Shown here: positions 17,521-26,851 of the stretch, one piece after another
Numbering within the stretch: the first letter of the stretch is position 1
Layout of the letters: each line of letters begins with the position of its first letter
Source of the DNA: an uncultured Draconibacterium sp.
GTDB lineage: Bacteria > Bacteroidota > Bacteroidia > Bacteroidales > Prolixibacteraceae
NCBI GenBank assembly: GCA_947492175.1
Contig: CANLMQ010000004.1
Location: 62,001 to 126,000 of the forward strand
Length of the DNA stretch: 64,000 bases
Direction of reading: 5' to 3'
Position numbers and translations under genes: made by a program
The notes under the pieces: generated by a model
Seen by the model: the letters and a program-made list of their open reading frames with translations, nothing else
The model's database searches: none
Told to the model about the DNA's origin: nothing

Positions 17521-18780
17521 CTATCTCTTCGAAAGAACTTCTGCTTCGTACTTCTGAATTTCGCTGATATAATTTGCTCCGGTTGGAACACCTTCCTGTA
17601 AACAATAGTAATCCCAAACAGCAGCAAAAGGCATTGTTTTTAGTTCTTCCAACATTGCCAAACGTTCAAAATTCTGCCCCTTTTCTTCCAGTTCAATTAA
17701 AGTATTTGTTGGTTCCAAAGCAGCAATCAAAAATGCTTTTTGAGCTGCTCGCGTGCCTACTACATAGGCTCCAATCCGATTTATTGAAGCATCGAAAAAG
17801 TCTAAACCAATATTAACCCTGTTTAGAAAATCGTTACGAATAATTTCGGAAGCAATTAACTGAACATCGTCGTTTAAAGTAACGACGTGGTCCGAATCCC
17901 AGCGGATTGGGCGGGTTACATGCAGCAAAACCTCATCAACAAATTGCAGTACCGACGAAATTTTATCGCCTACCTGCTCGGTTGGGTGAAAATGCCCATT
18001 ATCCAAACAAATTAACTTGTTATTTTTAATTGCGTATCCAAGGTAAAAATCGTGCGAACCAACAGTCATCGATTCAACACCAATTCCAAATACTTTACTT
18101 TCAACCGCATCTTTCATGTATTCTTTCGAATACTTTTCTTCCATTGCCTCATCCAGAGATTTATTCAATAAGGCACGATATCCGTTGCGGTCGATCGGAG
18201 TGTCTTTCGAACCATCAGGAATCCAAGTATTGTGTACACATGGAGTACCAAGTTGTTTACCAATTTCGGCAGAAATAGCACGACAACGTTTTACGTGCTC
18301 TACCCAAAATTTACGGTTTTCTTCCTTTTTGCTTGAAAGTGTATAACCATCAGCTGCACGATCGTGGGCAAAACATGTGGCATTAAAATCCATTCCAATT
18401 CCTTGTTTTTTACACCAGTCTATCCAACTCTGAAAATGCTTTACTTCAATTTGGTCGCGATCTACTTTTTCGCCTTGAAAATCGCCATATATCGCATGCA
18501 AATTAAGTCTTTGTTTTCCGGGAAGCATCGATTGCACTTTTTCCAGATCTTCGCGCATCTGCTCAATAGTTGTTGCTTTTCCAGGATAATTTCCGGTAGC
18601 TAAAATACCACCTGACAGTTCACCATCGGCCGTTTCAAAACCACCAACGTCGTCGGTTTGCCAACAGTGTAACGAAATATTTACATCCTTCATTTTTGCA
18701 ATTGCGGCATCGGTATCAACACCAATTACTGCGTATTGCTCCCTGGCAATTTCGTATGCCTTTTTAACTAATTCACTCAT
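17521..18780 (-). CDS. rhaA: L-rhamnose isomerase
   Basis: This enzyme converts L-rhamnose to L-rhamnulose in the cytoplasm (EC 5.3.1.14). The 419-residue protein is full length and follows the RhaA family throughout: SLHCWQTDDVGGFE near the N-terminus, LNLHAIYGDFQGE, MDFNATCFAHD, and the metal/substrate residues in GVESMTVGSHDFYLGYA, LDNGHFHPTE and RWDSDHVVTLNDD. It is the last gene of the rhaT-rhaM-rhaA unit, 21 bases after rhaM. The kinase and aldolase that would follow in the pathway are not in this window. Confidence 0.96.
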   Translation of the reverse strand: MSELVKKAYEIAREQYAVIGVDTDAAIAKMKDVNISLHCWQTDDVGGFETADGELSGGILATGNYPGKATTIEQMREDLEKVQSMLPGKQRLNLHAIYGDFQGEKVDRDQIEVKHFQSWIDWCKKQGIGMDFNATCFAHDRAADGYTLSSKKEENRKFWVEHVKRCRAISAEIGKQLGTPCVHNTWIPDGSKDTPIDRNGYRALLNKSLDEAMEEKYSKEYMKDAVESKVFGIGVESMTVGSHDFYLGYAIKNNKLICLDNGHFHPTEQVGDKISSVLQFVDEVLLHVTRPIRWDSDHVVTLNDDVQLIASEIIRNDFLNRVNIGLDFFDASINRIGAYVVGTRAAQKAFLIAALEPTNTLIELEEKGQNFERLAMLEELKTMPFAAVWDYYCLQEGVPTGANYISEIQKYEAEVLSKR

Positions 18781-18801
18781 TTTTATTGATTTATTTCTGA
18801 T

Positions 18802-19116
18802 TTATTCCATAAAAAATACTTCTTCCAATTCAACCGAAACCGGCGAATTATCAGGATTGGTTTGCATAATATCGCTCATAAAAGCCCACCATTTTTTTAC
18901 TATCTCGGTTTTACCTAAATCTTGCGAACCTCCTGTTCCGCTTACTTTCTGAAATGCAAACAGTGTATTGGTTTCTTCATCCAAGAAAATGGAATACTCA
19001 CTTATACCGGCATTTTTTAAAAGTTGTTTCAACTCCGGCCAAAGCTCGTTATGACGCTTTCTGTAAACTTCTTTTTGCCCTTCGTTCAGGTGCATTTTAA
19101 ATGCTAAACGTTGCAT
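18802..19116 (-). CDS. rhaM: L-rhamnose mutarotase
   Basis: This enzyme interconverts the alpha and beta anomers of L-rhamnose, which speeds use of sugar released by glycosidases. The 104 residues from the ATG at 19116 equal the usual family length. An upstream in-frame start at 19152 would overlap rhaT and is rejected. Tyr18 and His22 in VYRKRHNELWPEL correspond to the catalytic residues described for the E. coli protein, and the paired Trp76-Trp77 are also typical. The gene lies 10 bases after rhaT and 21 before rhaA, clearly one operon. Confidence 0.94.
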   Translation of the reverse strand: MQRLAFKMHLNEGQKEVYRKRHNELWPELKQLLKNAGISEYSIFLDEETNTLFAFQKVSGTGGSQDLGKTEIVKKWWAFMSDIMQTNPDNSPVSVELEEVFFME

Positions 19117-19126
19117 AAAATTCCTT

Positions 19127-20227
19127 TTAGTTAACAAAATCAGCTTTTGCAATACCCATAATAATTACCGATAGCAGAATCAAACCAATTCCAACCAAAA
19201 TGGTAATTCTGGTTTTTTTCGAAACACCTGACCACTCTTTACGATAGAATCCCCAAAAGTTGGCGGTAAGAATAATGGTTGACATGTGCAGAATCCATGA
19301 ACTGGCGCCATTCCCGATTTTTGTTTCTCCCATACCGTAAAAGAAGAACTGAAGAAACCAGGTAGTACCAGCTAAGGCGCAAAACAAATAGTTCTTTACC
19401 AAAGGAGTATTTGTGTTTATAAAATCACGACCTGTTTTATTTTTAATGATTAGAGCAACCGACCATATCAGATTGGTGGTTAATCCTCCCCAAAGAATTA
19501 CCAAGAAAATAATATTGTTCTCAAACAGATATTTACCATCGCTTATAAAGGCAAAATCATTTGTAACAGCAATCTCGCGAACGGATTCTCCCATCTCTTT
19601 CCCTGCATCAATACCGAAACTGAAGAACGCACTAAGAATACCGGAAATTACTGCAATTATCAAACCGGTTGTCAGCTTAAATTCTCTGTTTACTCCTTCT
19701 TTTGCTTTTCCAATTTCTTTATCTTTCATCAAGCCGGCCTTGCCACTTAAAACAATTCCAACCATCATTACCAATATTCCAAACAGAACAATTCGGCCAC
19801 TGGTAGTGGCAAGCATATCGGAAAAAGAATCGCCTGCCGGCAATATTTCACCTAAACTGCCTAAATTTCTCAAAATAGGTAAACCCAAAGATCCAACCAA
19901 AGATGTAATTCCCAGCAAAACTGAATTGCCCAATGACATTCCCAAATAACGTATTCCCAAACCGTAGGTTAAACCGCCGATACCCCACAATACACCAAGT
20001 ATATATGTAAGCCTGATGGTGGACGGATCAGTAGCTGCTAAAATATCCTGCCATCCTGGAGATGTGATTACTGCAGCAATAAAGGGCATTAGCAACCATG
20101 AAAAAAGACCTCCAACGATCCAGTAAATTTCCCAACGCCATTGTCTTACTAAGTTGTAGGGCATGTACCAACTGCCTGATGATGCACCCCCCAAAGAGTG
20201 AAAGATAATTCCAAGTATTGCGTTCAT
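19127..20227 (-). CDS. rhaT: L-rhamnose:H+ symporter
   Basis: This is an inner-membrane permease of the L-rhamnose transporter family within the drug/metabolite superfamily, 366 residues with about ten transmembrane helices. Family markers are the N-terminal GIIFHSLGGASSGSWYMPYN and the segments ITSPGWQDILA and LYILGVLWGIGGLTYGLGIRYLGMSLG. It imports rhamnose released in the periplasm. It is the first gene of the rha operon and faces the AraC-type regulator across a 111-base intergenic region that holds a palindrome and a candidate -7 element. Confidence 0.95.
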   Translation of the reverse strand: MNAILGIIFHSLGGASSGSWYMPYNLVRQWRWEIYWIVGGLFSWLLMPFIAAVITSPGWQDILAATDPSTIRLTYILGVLWGIGGLTYGLGIRYLGMSLGNSVLLGITSLVGSLGLPILRNLGSLGEILPAGDSFSDMLATTSGRIVLFGILVMMVGIVLSGKAGLMKDKEIGKAKEGVNREFKLTTGLIIAVISGILSAFFSFGIDAGKEMGESVREIAVTNDFAFISDGKYLFENNIIFLVILWGGLTTNLIWSVALIIKNKTGRDFINTNTPLVKNYLFCALAGTTWFLQFFFYGMGETKIGNGASSWILHMSTIILTANFWGFYRKEWSGVSKKTRITILVGIGLILLSVIIMGIAKADFVN

Positions 20228-20254
20228 ACTATTGATCTTTAAGTTTTATTGATT

Positions 20255-20262
20255 CAAAATTA
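20255..20262 (-). promoter_or_regulatory. Candidate -7 element for the rhaT-rhaM-rhaA operon
   Basis: On the minus strand TAATTTTG fits the Bacteroidota -7 consensus TAnnTTTG and lies 27 bases before the rhaT start codon. No matching -33 TTTG at normal spacing is evident, which would suit a promoter that needs an activator. Confidence 0.4.
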
Positions 20263-20301
20263 GAAATCAAAAATATTGGCATTTTTTAGCGAAAACAATA
20301 C

Positions 20302-20318
20302 ATTATTTGGCAAATAAT
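20302..20318. promoter_or_regulatory. Perfect 17-bp palindrome, candidate operator between rhaT and the AraC gene
   Basis: ATTATTTGGCAAATAAT is an 8+1+8 perfect palindrome centred at 20310. It lies 84 bases from the rhaT start and 20 bases before the regulator ATG. It is the only strong symmetric element in the divergent promoter region. AraC proteins usually bind direct repeats, so it may be the site of another factor or an autoregulatory site; the assignment is inference. Confidence 0.5.
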
Positions 20319-20338
20319 TTATATTTTTTGGCACAGTA

Positions 20339-21214
20339 ATGAGCAAAGATTATTTTAAATATCTCACAACTGCCGAGGAAGATGTAAATTGGGGATTGTA
20401 TTTGAATGTTGCCGGTTCGGCCACTATAAAACCAAGAACTTTGTATCCTCCTAAGAAACACCCGTCAGAATATTATTTCGAATGGGACACAGGCCGTATT
20501 TTACAGGAATATCAATTAAATTACATAATTGACGGTGGAGGGACATTTGAAAACCGACACGGCAGATTTCAAGTGAAACCGGGTAGTTTATTACTGATTT
20601 CGCCCAATGAGTGGCACCGTTACAGGCCTGTTTCAAAAACTGGATGGGTAGAAAATTATATTGGATTTAACGGCAGGATTGCAGATGAACTACTTAAACA
20701 TAAAGCATTCTCAACAACACAACCAGTTATACAATGTGGTATTAAAGAAGAAATAATTGACACGTATTTGAAGATCTTTGATTTGGTTGAAAAAGAGCGC
20801 CCCGGATTTCAGCAAATTGCTTCTGGAATGGTTGTAAAACTTTTGGGCTACATTGTTTCTCTCGAAAAAAGAAAAGGATTTTCGGGAAAACAAATTGCAA
20901 AAGTGATTGAAGAAGTTCGTTTTTTGATGCGAAAAAATGTAGAAAGGGAAATTAATCTTGAGGAACTTGCACAACAAAATAATGTAGGATATTCTTATTT
21001 CCGTAAAATGTTTAAAAAATATACAGGAGTATCTCCTGGGCAGTACCATCTTCAGCTGCGCATTATCAGAGCCAAGGAGTTACTTGTATCTACCGACAAA
21101 AGTATAAAAGAAATTAGCCTTGAACTCGGTTTCCAAACCATTCATTATTTCAGTCTTATTTTTAAGAAAAAAGTTGGCGTTAATCCATCGGAATTCAGAA
21201 AAAGACTGAACTGA
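20339..21214 (+). CDS. AraC-family transcriptional regulator of rhamnose genes
   Basis: This 291-residue regulator has an N-terminal cupin-like sugar-sensing domain (about 30-160; FENRHGRFQVKPGSLLLISPNEWHRYRP is typical). A C-terminal double helix-turn-helix AraC domain spans about 190-290: INLEELAQQNNVGYSYFRKMFKKYTG for the first HTH and IKEISLELGFQTIHYFSLIFKKKVG for the second. It is divergent from rhaT-rhaM-rhaA and convergent with the GH78 gene, so it probably senses rhamnose and activates the rha operon. Control of the downstream glycosidase block is possible but not shown. Confidence 0.9.
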   Translation: MSKDYFKYLTTAEEDVNWGLYLNVAGSATIKPRTLYPPKKHPSEYYFEWDTGRILQEYQLNYIIDGGGTFENRHGRFQVKPGSLLLISPNEWHRYRPVSKTGWVENYIGFNGRIADELLKHKAFSTTQPVIQCGIKEEIIDTYLKIFDLVEKERPGFQQIASGMVVKLLGYIVSLEKRKGFSGKQIAKVIEEVRFLMRKNVEREINLEELAQQNNVGYSYFRKMFKKYTGVSPGQYHLQLRIIRAKELLVSTDKSIKEISLELGFQTIHYFSLIFKKKVGVNPSEFRKRLN

Positions 21215-21221
21215 CTAAATG

Positions 21222-21256
21222 AAAAAGGCTGTCCAAAAGAAAATCAGACAACCTTT
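21222..21256. terminator. Bidirectional terminator between the AraC gene and the glycan locus
   Basis: GGCTGTC (21227-21233) and GACAACC (21247-21253) form a stem flanked by AAAAA on the left and TTT on the right. It lies between the convergent regulator and GH78 genes and can serve both strands. Confidence 0.6.
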
Positions 21257-21277
21257 GATATGTACTTTCAATTCGTT

Positions 21278-23713
21278 TTAATTGGTTATGGTGATAGTGT
21301 AATTTCCTGGGCCAAGCTCAAATCTTCCTTTCTGCTCATCGCCAGACAGTTTCCTTTTTGTATGACCAAATGAAATCGTCTGATACTCTTCCACCGGCAA
21401 CCGAACTAATGCCTGACTATTTTCGGGCACGGTAATCTCAAAGATTTTCTCCCCGCGACTTGTTACTTCCCAATTGGATACAATCTTTCCTTTCGACGAT
21501 TTATAAATACAATTAACTGAATCGAGGCCCTTTGGAAGCGTTGGTGCAATAACAAATCTTTCAAAGCCCGGATAATCATCAATAATCCTGATACCACCCA
21601 ACCAGCGGTAAAACCATTCCGTTACAGAACCAAACATGGGGTGGCAATTCGAATGAGAGCCAAGCACGACACTTTCGTTCCAGCTTTCCCAGATTGTTGT
21701 AGCCCCCCGGTCAATCATAAAACCCCAGCCCGGGTATGCCGTGCTGTTCACTATTTCAAAAACCTTATCGGCATAACCAACTTTTGAAAGAGCCTCAAGA
21801 ATAAATTTTGTTCCAAAAATCCCGGTATTAAAGTGCCCCGAAGGAGCTTCTGACAAAGCATGCATTAAAGAATCGACAGCAGCCGGAACCTCTTTCTCAG
21901 GAATAACATTGTAGTACAACAAAGTGGCAAAAAGCGTTTGTTTGTTGGTGGCTCTTTCAAAACTGTTCCTCCAGAATTTCTCCAGCATAATGTGACTGAG
22001 TTTATTGGCCAGCTTTTCGAAATATACTTCATTTTCCTTGTCTCCCATCAGCGCCGCAAAGGTTTTCATGATACGGGCACACTCCAAATAATGACCTGTT
22101 CCGGTGACTTCTACCGGCGATTTTATAATTGCTTCGTGGTCACCAAGCCCCTTATCTACTAATCCATTTGGATGGATCCGTGCAACTTTTTCCATCCATT
22201 TTAAATTGATTGGGTACAATTCTTTCATCAGGGCTGTATCATTATAATACCGGTAAAGATTGTATTGTGCAATCAGAAATGCCGACTCCCAACTCAACCC
22301 ACAATATTGTAATCCAACATACGGAGCAGTATCAACAAAAACCGAATCATTCATAGCATCCAGCCAGTCGTAAATTGTTTTCCGGTAAAACGCCTGCATA
22401 TCGAAATTATATATAAATGACTCGGCTGTAGAATTTAAATCGCCCCCATAACCAAATTTTTCGCGGGCCGGGCAATCGGATTGTACACTAACCAGGTTGG
22501 CAAGAAAGGTTCTTTCTGTGATATCCTGGATTGAATTTATCAGCTCAGAAGAGCAGGTAAAATTGCCATGATCGTCAACATTTGAATGAATAAAAAGTCC
22601 TTCTACATCATTGGTTTCCGGCTTTTGTTTTAATCCTGAAATTTCGAGATAACGAAAGGTGTGGAATGTAAATTCGGGGCTGTACCAAACATTGGTTTTA
22701 TTGCCAAAAATATACTGGTCCGACTGCCAGGCAATATCAGGAGCACCCGCTCCCCCTTTCCCGGCTGTTTTAATTTGACCGGCAACGGTTGTTAAACCAT
22801 TGAGTTCGCCGTTTTCGAAAACCCGCTCTCCAAGACGAAAAGTAATTGTATCGCCTTTTTCCCCTTTAAGTCGGATCTTGTAAACCCCTGTAAAATTAAC
22901 TCCAAAATCAACCAGGTATTTATCATTTGTAACTGATGTTATTGAAAGCGGGGTTTTGATATCTGTAATTTGGACAGGAGGGAAAAAAGCTTTTTGTAAT
23001 TCCCCACCGGGACCGTTACCGACTATTGCATCTGCCCATTCAGAATCATCAAAATCTATTTTATTCCAGCCTGAAATTTCACTTCCGGCATCATAACTTT
23101 CACCCAGATAAACATTGTTCCGTTTAACCGGGCCATAAGCATATTTCCACAAGTTGTCAGTAATAATTTCTTCGGTTTTACCATCGTTATACTCAATCTG
23201 AAGTCTGGCAATAAATTCGGATTGCCCGTTAGGAAGGTGTTCTTTCAGGTTCAGGTGCCCCCACATGGTCATTGGCAAGGGATTATAAAAACCATTTCCA
23301 AGATTTACTCCAATACAATTGGCTCCTTCGTTTATATCTTGGGTAAGATCGTATTCTGAATAATAAACTCTTTTGGCAAAATTTGTCCATGCCGGGTCAA
23401 AATAATTTCTACCAATTCGTTCTCCATTAAGTGTTGAATGGTAATATCCTGCAGCTGTAATGTACAACGTTGCTTTTTTTATATCCTTTTTCGCATAAAA
23501 CTCTTTCCTAAAAACCGGAGCGGGTATATCGCCATACAAAAGCGAATCGGCCAAATGATTTTTTCCACTGCCAATCCAACTGGCAGCACACAAATCCCGA
23601 CAATCAGATTTTTCATTTCCGCCCTTTTCCTGACATCCGAAAACAACAAAGAATAGTAAAATTGTAACAGGGAACAATATCCATGATAGCTTTAGTTGGC
23701 TGTTTTTAATCAT
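21278..23713 (-). CDS. Alpha-L-rhamnosidase, GH78, lipoprotein (short form)
   Basis: This is an exported inverting alpha-L-rhamnosidase of 811 residues. A lipobox (VVFGC, Cys27) is followed by an N-terminal beta-sandwich region (about 45-390) and the (alpha/alpha)6 catalytic domain. The GH78 active-site block is intact: Asp413, Glu418 and Asp425 in DCPAREKFGYGGD, and Glu676 in ATTIWESW. Unlike the other two GH78 proteins here it lacks the N-terminal fibronectin-like module, and its DCPAREKF differs from the usual DCPQRDER. It is the last gene of the glycan block and is followed by a terminator. It probably frees rhamnose for the adjacent rha operon. Confidence 0.9.
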   Translation of the reverse strand: MIKNSQLKLSWILFPVTILLFFVVFGCQEKGGNEKSDCRDLCAASWIGSGKNHLADSLLYGDIPAPVFRKEFYAKKDIKKATLYITAAGYYHSTLNGERIGRNYFDPAWTNFAKRVYYSEYDLTQDINEGANCIGVNLGNGFYNPLPMTMWGHLNLKEHLPNGQSEFIARLQIEYNDGKTEEIITDNLWKYAYGPVKRNNVYLGESYDAGSEISGWNKIDFDDSEWADAIVGNGPGGELQKAFFPPVQITDIKTPLSITSVTNDKYLVDFGVNFTGVYKIRLKGEKGDTITFRLGERVFENGELNGLTTVAGQIKTAGKGGAGAPDIAWQSDQYIFGNKTNVWYSPEFTFHTFRYLEISGLKQKPETNDVEGLFIHSNVDDHGNFTCSSELINSIQDITERTFLANLVSVQSDCPAREKFGYGGDLNSTAESFIYNFDMQAFYRKTIYDWLDAMNDSVFVDTAPYVGLQYCGLSWESAFLIAQYNLYRYYNDTALMKELYPINLKWMEKVARIHPNGLVDKGLGDHEAIIKSPVEVTGTGHYLECARIMKTFAALMGDKENEVYFEKLANKLSHIMLEKFWRNSFERATNKQTLFATLLYYNVIPEKEVPAAVDSLMHALSEAPSGHFNTGIFGTKFILEALSKVGYADKVFEIVNSTAYPGWGFMIDRGATTIWESWNESVVLGSHSNCHPMFGSVTEWFYRWLGGIRIIDDYPGFERFVIAPTLPKGLDSVNCIYKSSKGKIVSNWEVTSRGEKIFEITVPENSQALVRLPVEEYQTISFGHTKRKLSGDEQKGRFELGPGNYTITITN

Positions 23714-23737
23714 TGGTTAGTTTTTGTTCCCAAGTTA

Positions 23738-25732
23738 CTAAAAGTTTTCCGATGTAAAAGTTGAAGCCGGCAGCCCCTCTTTATTAAACAAACTGGCTTC
23801 GCTATCGTTTCGCCATGCATACCTTACAAATTGGGGAGAAGCAATATTCTGATTAAAAACTTTCACTTTGTCTCCTGCAATCCGGGCTTTGGCAGGCAGG
23901 TATTTTTTATCTTCTCCGGCAATTTCGAACCCGAAAAGTCCTTTTTCTGATGCGACTAAACCGCTTCCAATATGATCGAATTCAACAAAAAGTTTATTGC
24001 CCGATTTTTCTACCCCTTTATATACAGGACCTGAAGCAACCAGATTTCTACCATAATAGTTGGCAAGAGCCAGCCCGGCAAGACGTTTACCAACCTCTTG
24101 TTTGTTTGCCGGATGTATGTTGGTCACCTCTCCAATATCAAGGGTCACAACCATGCCTGTATTGGGTGTTTTTAAAGCAAGCCTTTGAGCGTCTCTTAAT
24201 TCATGAGAAAATCGTCCTTCTCTGTATTTATAAGGCGCAATTTGTACATAATAAAACGGGAAGTCATAATTCCATTTGTTTCTCCAATCCTGAATCATTG
24301 CCGGAAACAACCGTTTGTATTGCTCATATCGGTCTACGTTCGATTCTCCCTGATACCAAATTGCTCCTTTTATTTTATAGTCAACCAACGGGTTGATCAT
24401 TCCGTTATACAAAAGAGTTGGCAAGTTTGGATGAAATTCAATCAAATCAGGACGCTCTGATAAATCGGTATCCAACTTGTAAACATAGATATTGTCCATA
24501 AAGATTTCGGCAACCAGTTTGCATTTCCATGTTCCTTCAATTGAAATTGTATCTCCTTTACTATTTGCTATTGTCATTGGACCGGAAAAAGATCCTTTGC
24601 CCCTTCTGTCGATGGCACGAATGGCAATAGTATTGGTTCCGGAAACCAGTAAACTTTTGGGAATAATCATTTTTCTTGGAGTTTTCCAGAAGTTCTCACC
24701 AGCCAGCCCTCCAATTTTTTGTCCGTTCACATAGGTAGCATCCATATCGTTTATCGGCCCTGTTTCAAACACATAATCAGTATGTGTGTTGTCTACAGTA
24801 AAAGTTTTCCGAAACCACATTGCACCATCAAATACTCCTGTTCCAAGTTCATCGAACCTCCCCGGAAGCTCAATAGTTCCCCATTCTGAGTCATTAAAAT
24901 TAACCTGAGCTGCTTCCTGATCAGAGAAACTAATCGTATCCCATTCTTCCCTGGATGCAGGCATCTGCTTTCTTGGCCACTGATGCAGCCAGTTATCTGC
25001 CTTTTTACGCACTTGCGATGTCGATAATTTATCAATAGCCTGATCGAAATCACCCAGTTTTCTTAACTGAGTTTCGCTTGTCCAGGCCTCTGCAACGGTT
25101 CCTCCCCAACTCGAATGAATAATTCCGATGGGTATGTTTAATTCTTTATGAAGCTGTTGAGCAAAAAAGAAAGCAGTTGCACTAAACTCTTCCACGGTTT
25201 CAGGAGAAGCAACAACCCAGTTACCAGCGACAGTATCAACAGGTTGATCAGAAGGATTGCGTTCAACAGTAAACATTCTGAAATGAGGATAGTCTGCTCC
25301 GTCAATTACACTTTTGGCATTTAAAATGGTATCTTTTGGTGGCCAGCCATATAAAGTCATTTCCATGTTTGATTGCCCCGAAGCAAGCCAAACCTCCCCA
25401 ATTAACACATCCTCAATAACAATTGTAGTATCTTTTGTGCTAATATTGATAGAATACGGCCCCCCCGCTTCTGGTGTGGCAATATTTACTTTCCAGTTCC
25501 CGTCAGAATCAGATTCTGTTGAGACTTCTTCTCCCCAGTTTGCCGAAATAGTTACCTTCTGATTAGACGTATTCTTTCCCCATAAAGAGACTGTTTCCTG
25601 TTGTTGCAAAACCATATGATCAGAAAAAAGTTTGTTAAGCTCTAATGGAAATTTTTGACTTTGCCTGCATGAGCAAAACAAGAAAACCAGCAAACAAAAA
25701 AGGAATGAAATATTAATCTTTAGTTTGTTCAT
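23738..25732 (-). CDS. Sialate O-acetylesterase-type carbohydrate esterase, lipoprotein
   Basis: This is an SGNH-fold esterase, 664 residues from the ATG at 25732. A longer open frame starts at 25795 but would overlap the GH43 gene, and the lipoprotein signal FLFCSC follows the chosen start. The catalytic Ser121 lies in ASGQSNME. IHSSWGGT and WYQGESN are the middle blocks, and the His is in DIGEVTNIHPANKQEVGKRL. A beta-sandwich ligand-binding insert sits at about 300-430. In polysaccharide loci these enzymes remove O-acetyl groups from plant or microbial glycans, so sialic acid need not be the target. Confidence 0.88.
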   Translation of the reverse strand: MNKLKINISFLFCLLVFLFCSCRQSQKFPLELNKLFSDHMVLQQQETVSLWGKNTSNQKVTISANWGEEVSTESDSDGNWKVNIATPEAGGPYSINISTKDTTIVIEDVLIGEVWLASGQSNMEMTLYGWPPKDTILNAKSVIDGADYPHFRMFTVERNPSDQPVDTVAGNWVVASPETVEEFSATAFFFAQQLHKELNIPIGIIHSSWGGTVAEAWTSETQLRKLGDFDQAIDKLSTSQVRKKADNWLHQWPRKQMPASREEWDTISFSDQEAAQVNFNDSEWGTIELPGRFDELGTGVFDGAMWFRKTFTVDNTHTDYVFETGPINDMDATYVNGQKIGGLAGENFWKTPRKMIIPKSLLVSGTNTIAIRAIDRRGKGSFSGPMTIANSKGDTISIEGTWKCKLVAEIFMDNIYVYKLDTDLSERPDLIEFHPNLPTLLYNGMINPLVDYKIKGAIWYQGESNVDRYEQYKRLFPAMIQDWRNKWNYDFPFYYVQIAPYKYREGRFSHELRDAQRLALKTPNTGMVVTLDIGEVTNIHPANKQEVGKRLAGLALANYYGRNLVASGPVYKGVEKSGNKLFVEFDHIGSGLVASEKGLFGFEIAGEDKKYLPAKARIAGDKVKVFNQNIASPQFVRYAWRNDSEASLFNKEGLPASTFTSENF

Positions 25733-25769
25733 ATTATTATGTTTTTTAGCGCAAAAAAGTGTATCTGAG

Positions 25770-26819
25770 TTAAAATAGTTTTCCATCCAACTCAATACTA
25801 TTTCCGGTATCTTTTAACTTATAGATCTGCATTCGTTCGTTTGGCCTGGTATTCGGTTGATGAAGAGTAATTACCAGTTGCCCCTCAAAAGTTTTAAAAA
25901 TCATCCCATGTCCACCATTGTTTTTAAACAGGCATTTTCCCTGATGCTTCCAGGGGCCTTTAATGCTACCGCTTTCCGAAGCTGCAATACCAATTGCATA
26001 TCCATCGGCTCCCATGCTCGACCAGATCATTAAAAGATTACCAATTTTTGTTTTATACAAAAAACAACCATCGGTTACATACCCCGGCCCATATTTAACT
26101 GCCTTCACCCAGGGAGCAGCAGAAGCATTAAAGAGTACACGGTTATCTCCCTGCGTTGCTGAAAGATCCTCTTTCAATGCGACCAAATCCATTGTACCAT
26201 CTTCAATTTGAATCCATTCGTGACAGTAAACCATATAAGGTTGATTATCTTCCACCCATAAAGTTCCGTCCAAAGTCATCCAATCACTGTATGTATGCGG
26301 CTTATTGGCAAACGGTTTAAAAGGTCCTTCCGGAGACCCAGATACCAAAATCTGACTGCCTCTTTTATAACGGGGAGGCCATTTTTCTGAAGGCGCTTCA
26401 GGTTGATTCGTTAAGGTATCAGTCGAAGTAAAAGTGGTGAATAAATAATATTTCCCCATATAAAAATGAACTTCGGGTGCCCAAACTGCACTAGTTGCCC
26501 AAAAATCATTCGGTACTTTGAATACAACCTTTGGCTGAGTCCAGTTTTGTAAATCTTTACTGGTATATACTTCAACTCCCTGCCCTTCACTTTCATCTTG
26601 CGTGCGATTATGAATTGACGCATACAGATAATATGTTTGGGTAGATTTATCTGCAAAAATAAAAGGATCGCGCACCCTTATTTCTTCTGTTTTTAGTGTT
26701 CTGTCAGCAGCCTTTATTTGTTGTGCAAATGCTACATCAACAAACAAAAAGAAAAGAAAGACCTGAATTGCAAAATACTTCAAAATCAACTTTTCACATC
26801 TTAATAATTCAATTCTCAT
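25770..26819 (-). CDS. GH43-family glycosidase
   Basis: This is a five-bladed beta-propeller glycoside hydrolase of 349 residues with a Sec signal peptide ending near FAQQ. The three family acids are visible: Asp51 in VRDPFIF (base), Asp184 in TLDGTLW (pKa modulator) and Glu201 in YCHEW (acid). GH43 enzymes act on arabinose, xylose or galactose linkages, and the exact subfamily cannot be set here. Its length leaves no room for an extra C-terminal beta-sandwich. It lies 37 bases upstream of the esterase, in the same run. Confidence 0.87.
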   Translation of the reverse strand: MRIELLRCEKLILKYFAIQVFLFFLFVDVAFAQQIKAADRTLKTEEIRVRDPFIFADKSTQTYYLYASIHNRTQDESEGQGVEVYTSKDLQNWTQPKVVFKVPNDFWATSAVWAPEVHFYMGKYYLFTTFTSTDTLTNQPEAPSEKWPPRYKRGSQILVSGSPEGPFKPFANKPHTYSDWMTLDGTLWVEDNQPYMVYCHEWIQIEDGTMDLVALKEDLSATQGDNRVLFNASAAPWVKAVKYGPGYVTDGCFLYKTKIGNLLMIWSSMGADGYAIGIAASESGSIKGPWKHQGKCLFKNNGGHGMIFKTFEGQLVITLHQPNTRPNERMQIYKLKDTGNSIELDGKLF

Positions 26820-26851
26820 TTCTTATTAATTGAATAGTTTATTCATGTAAA

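Noticed and set aside
19413..19949. 178-codon plus-strand open frame opposite rhaT
   Set aside because: It is the mirror of a well-conserved transporter gene; its composition simply reflects the antisense of membrane helices.
23738..25732. Sialic acid as the target, from the sialate O-acetylesterase type
   Set aside because: No sialidase, lyase or transporter for sialic acid is in the window; such esterases commonly act on other acetylated glycans.
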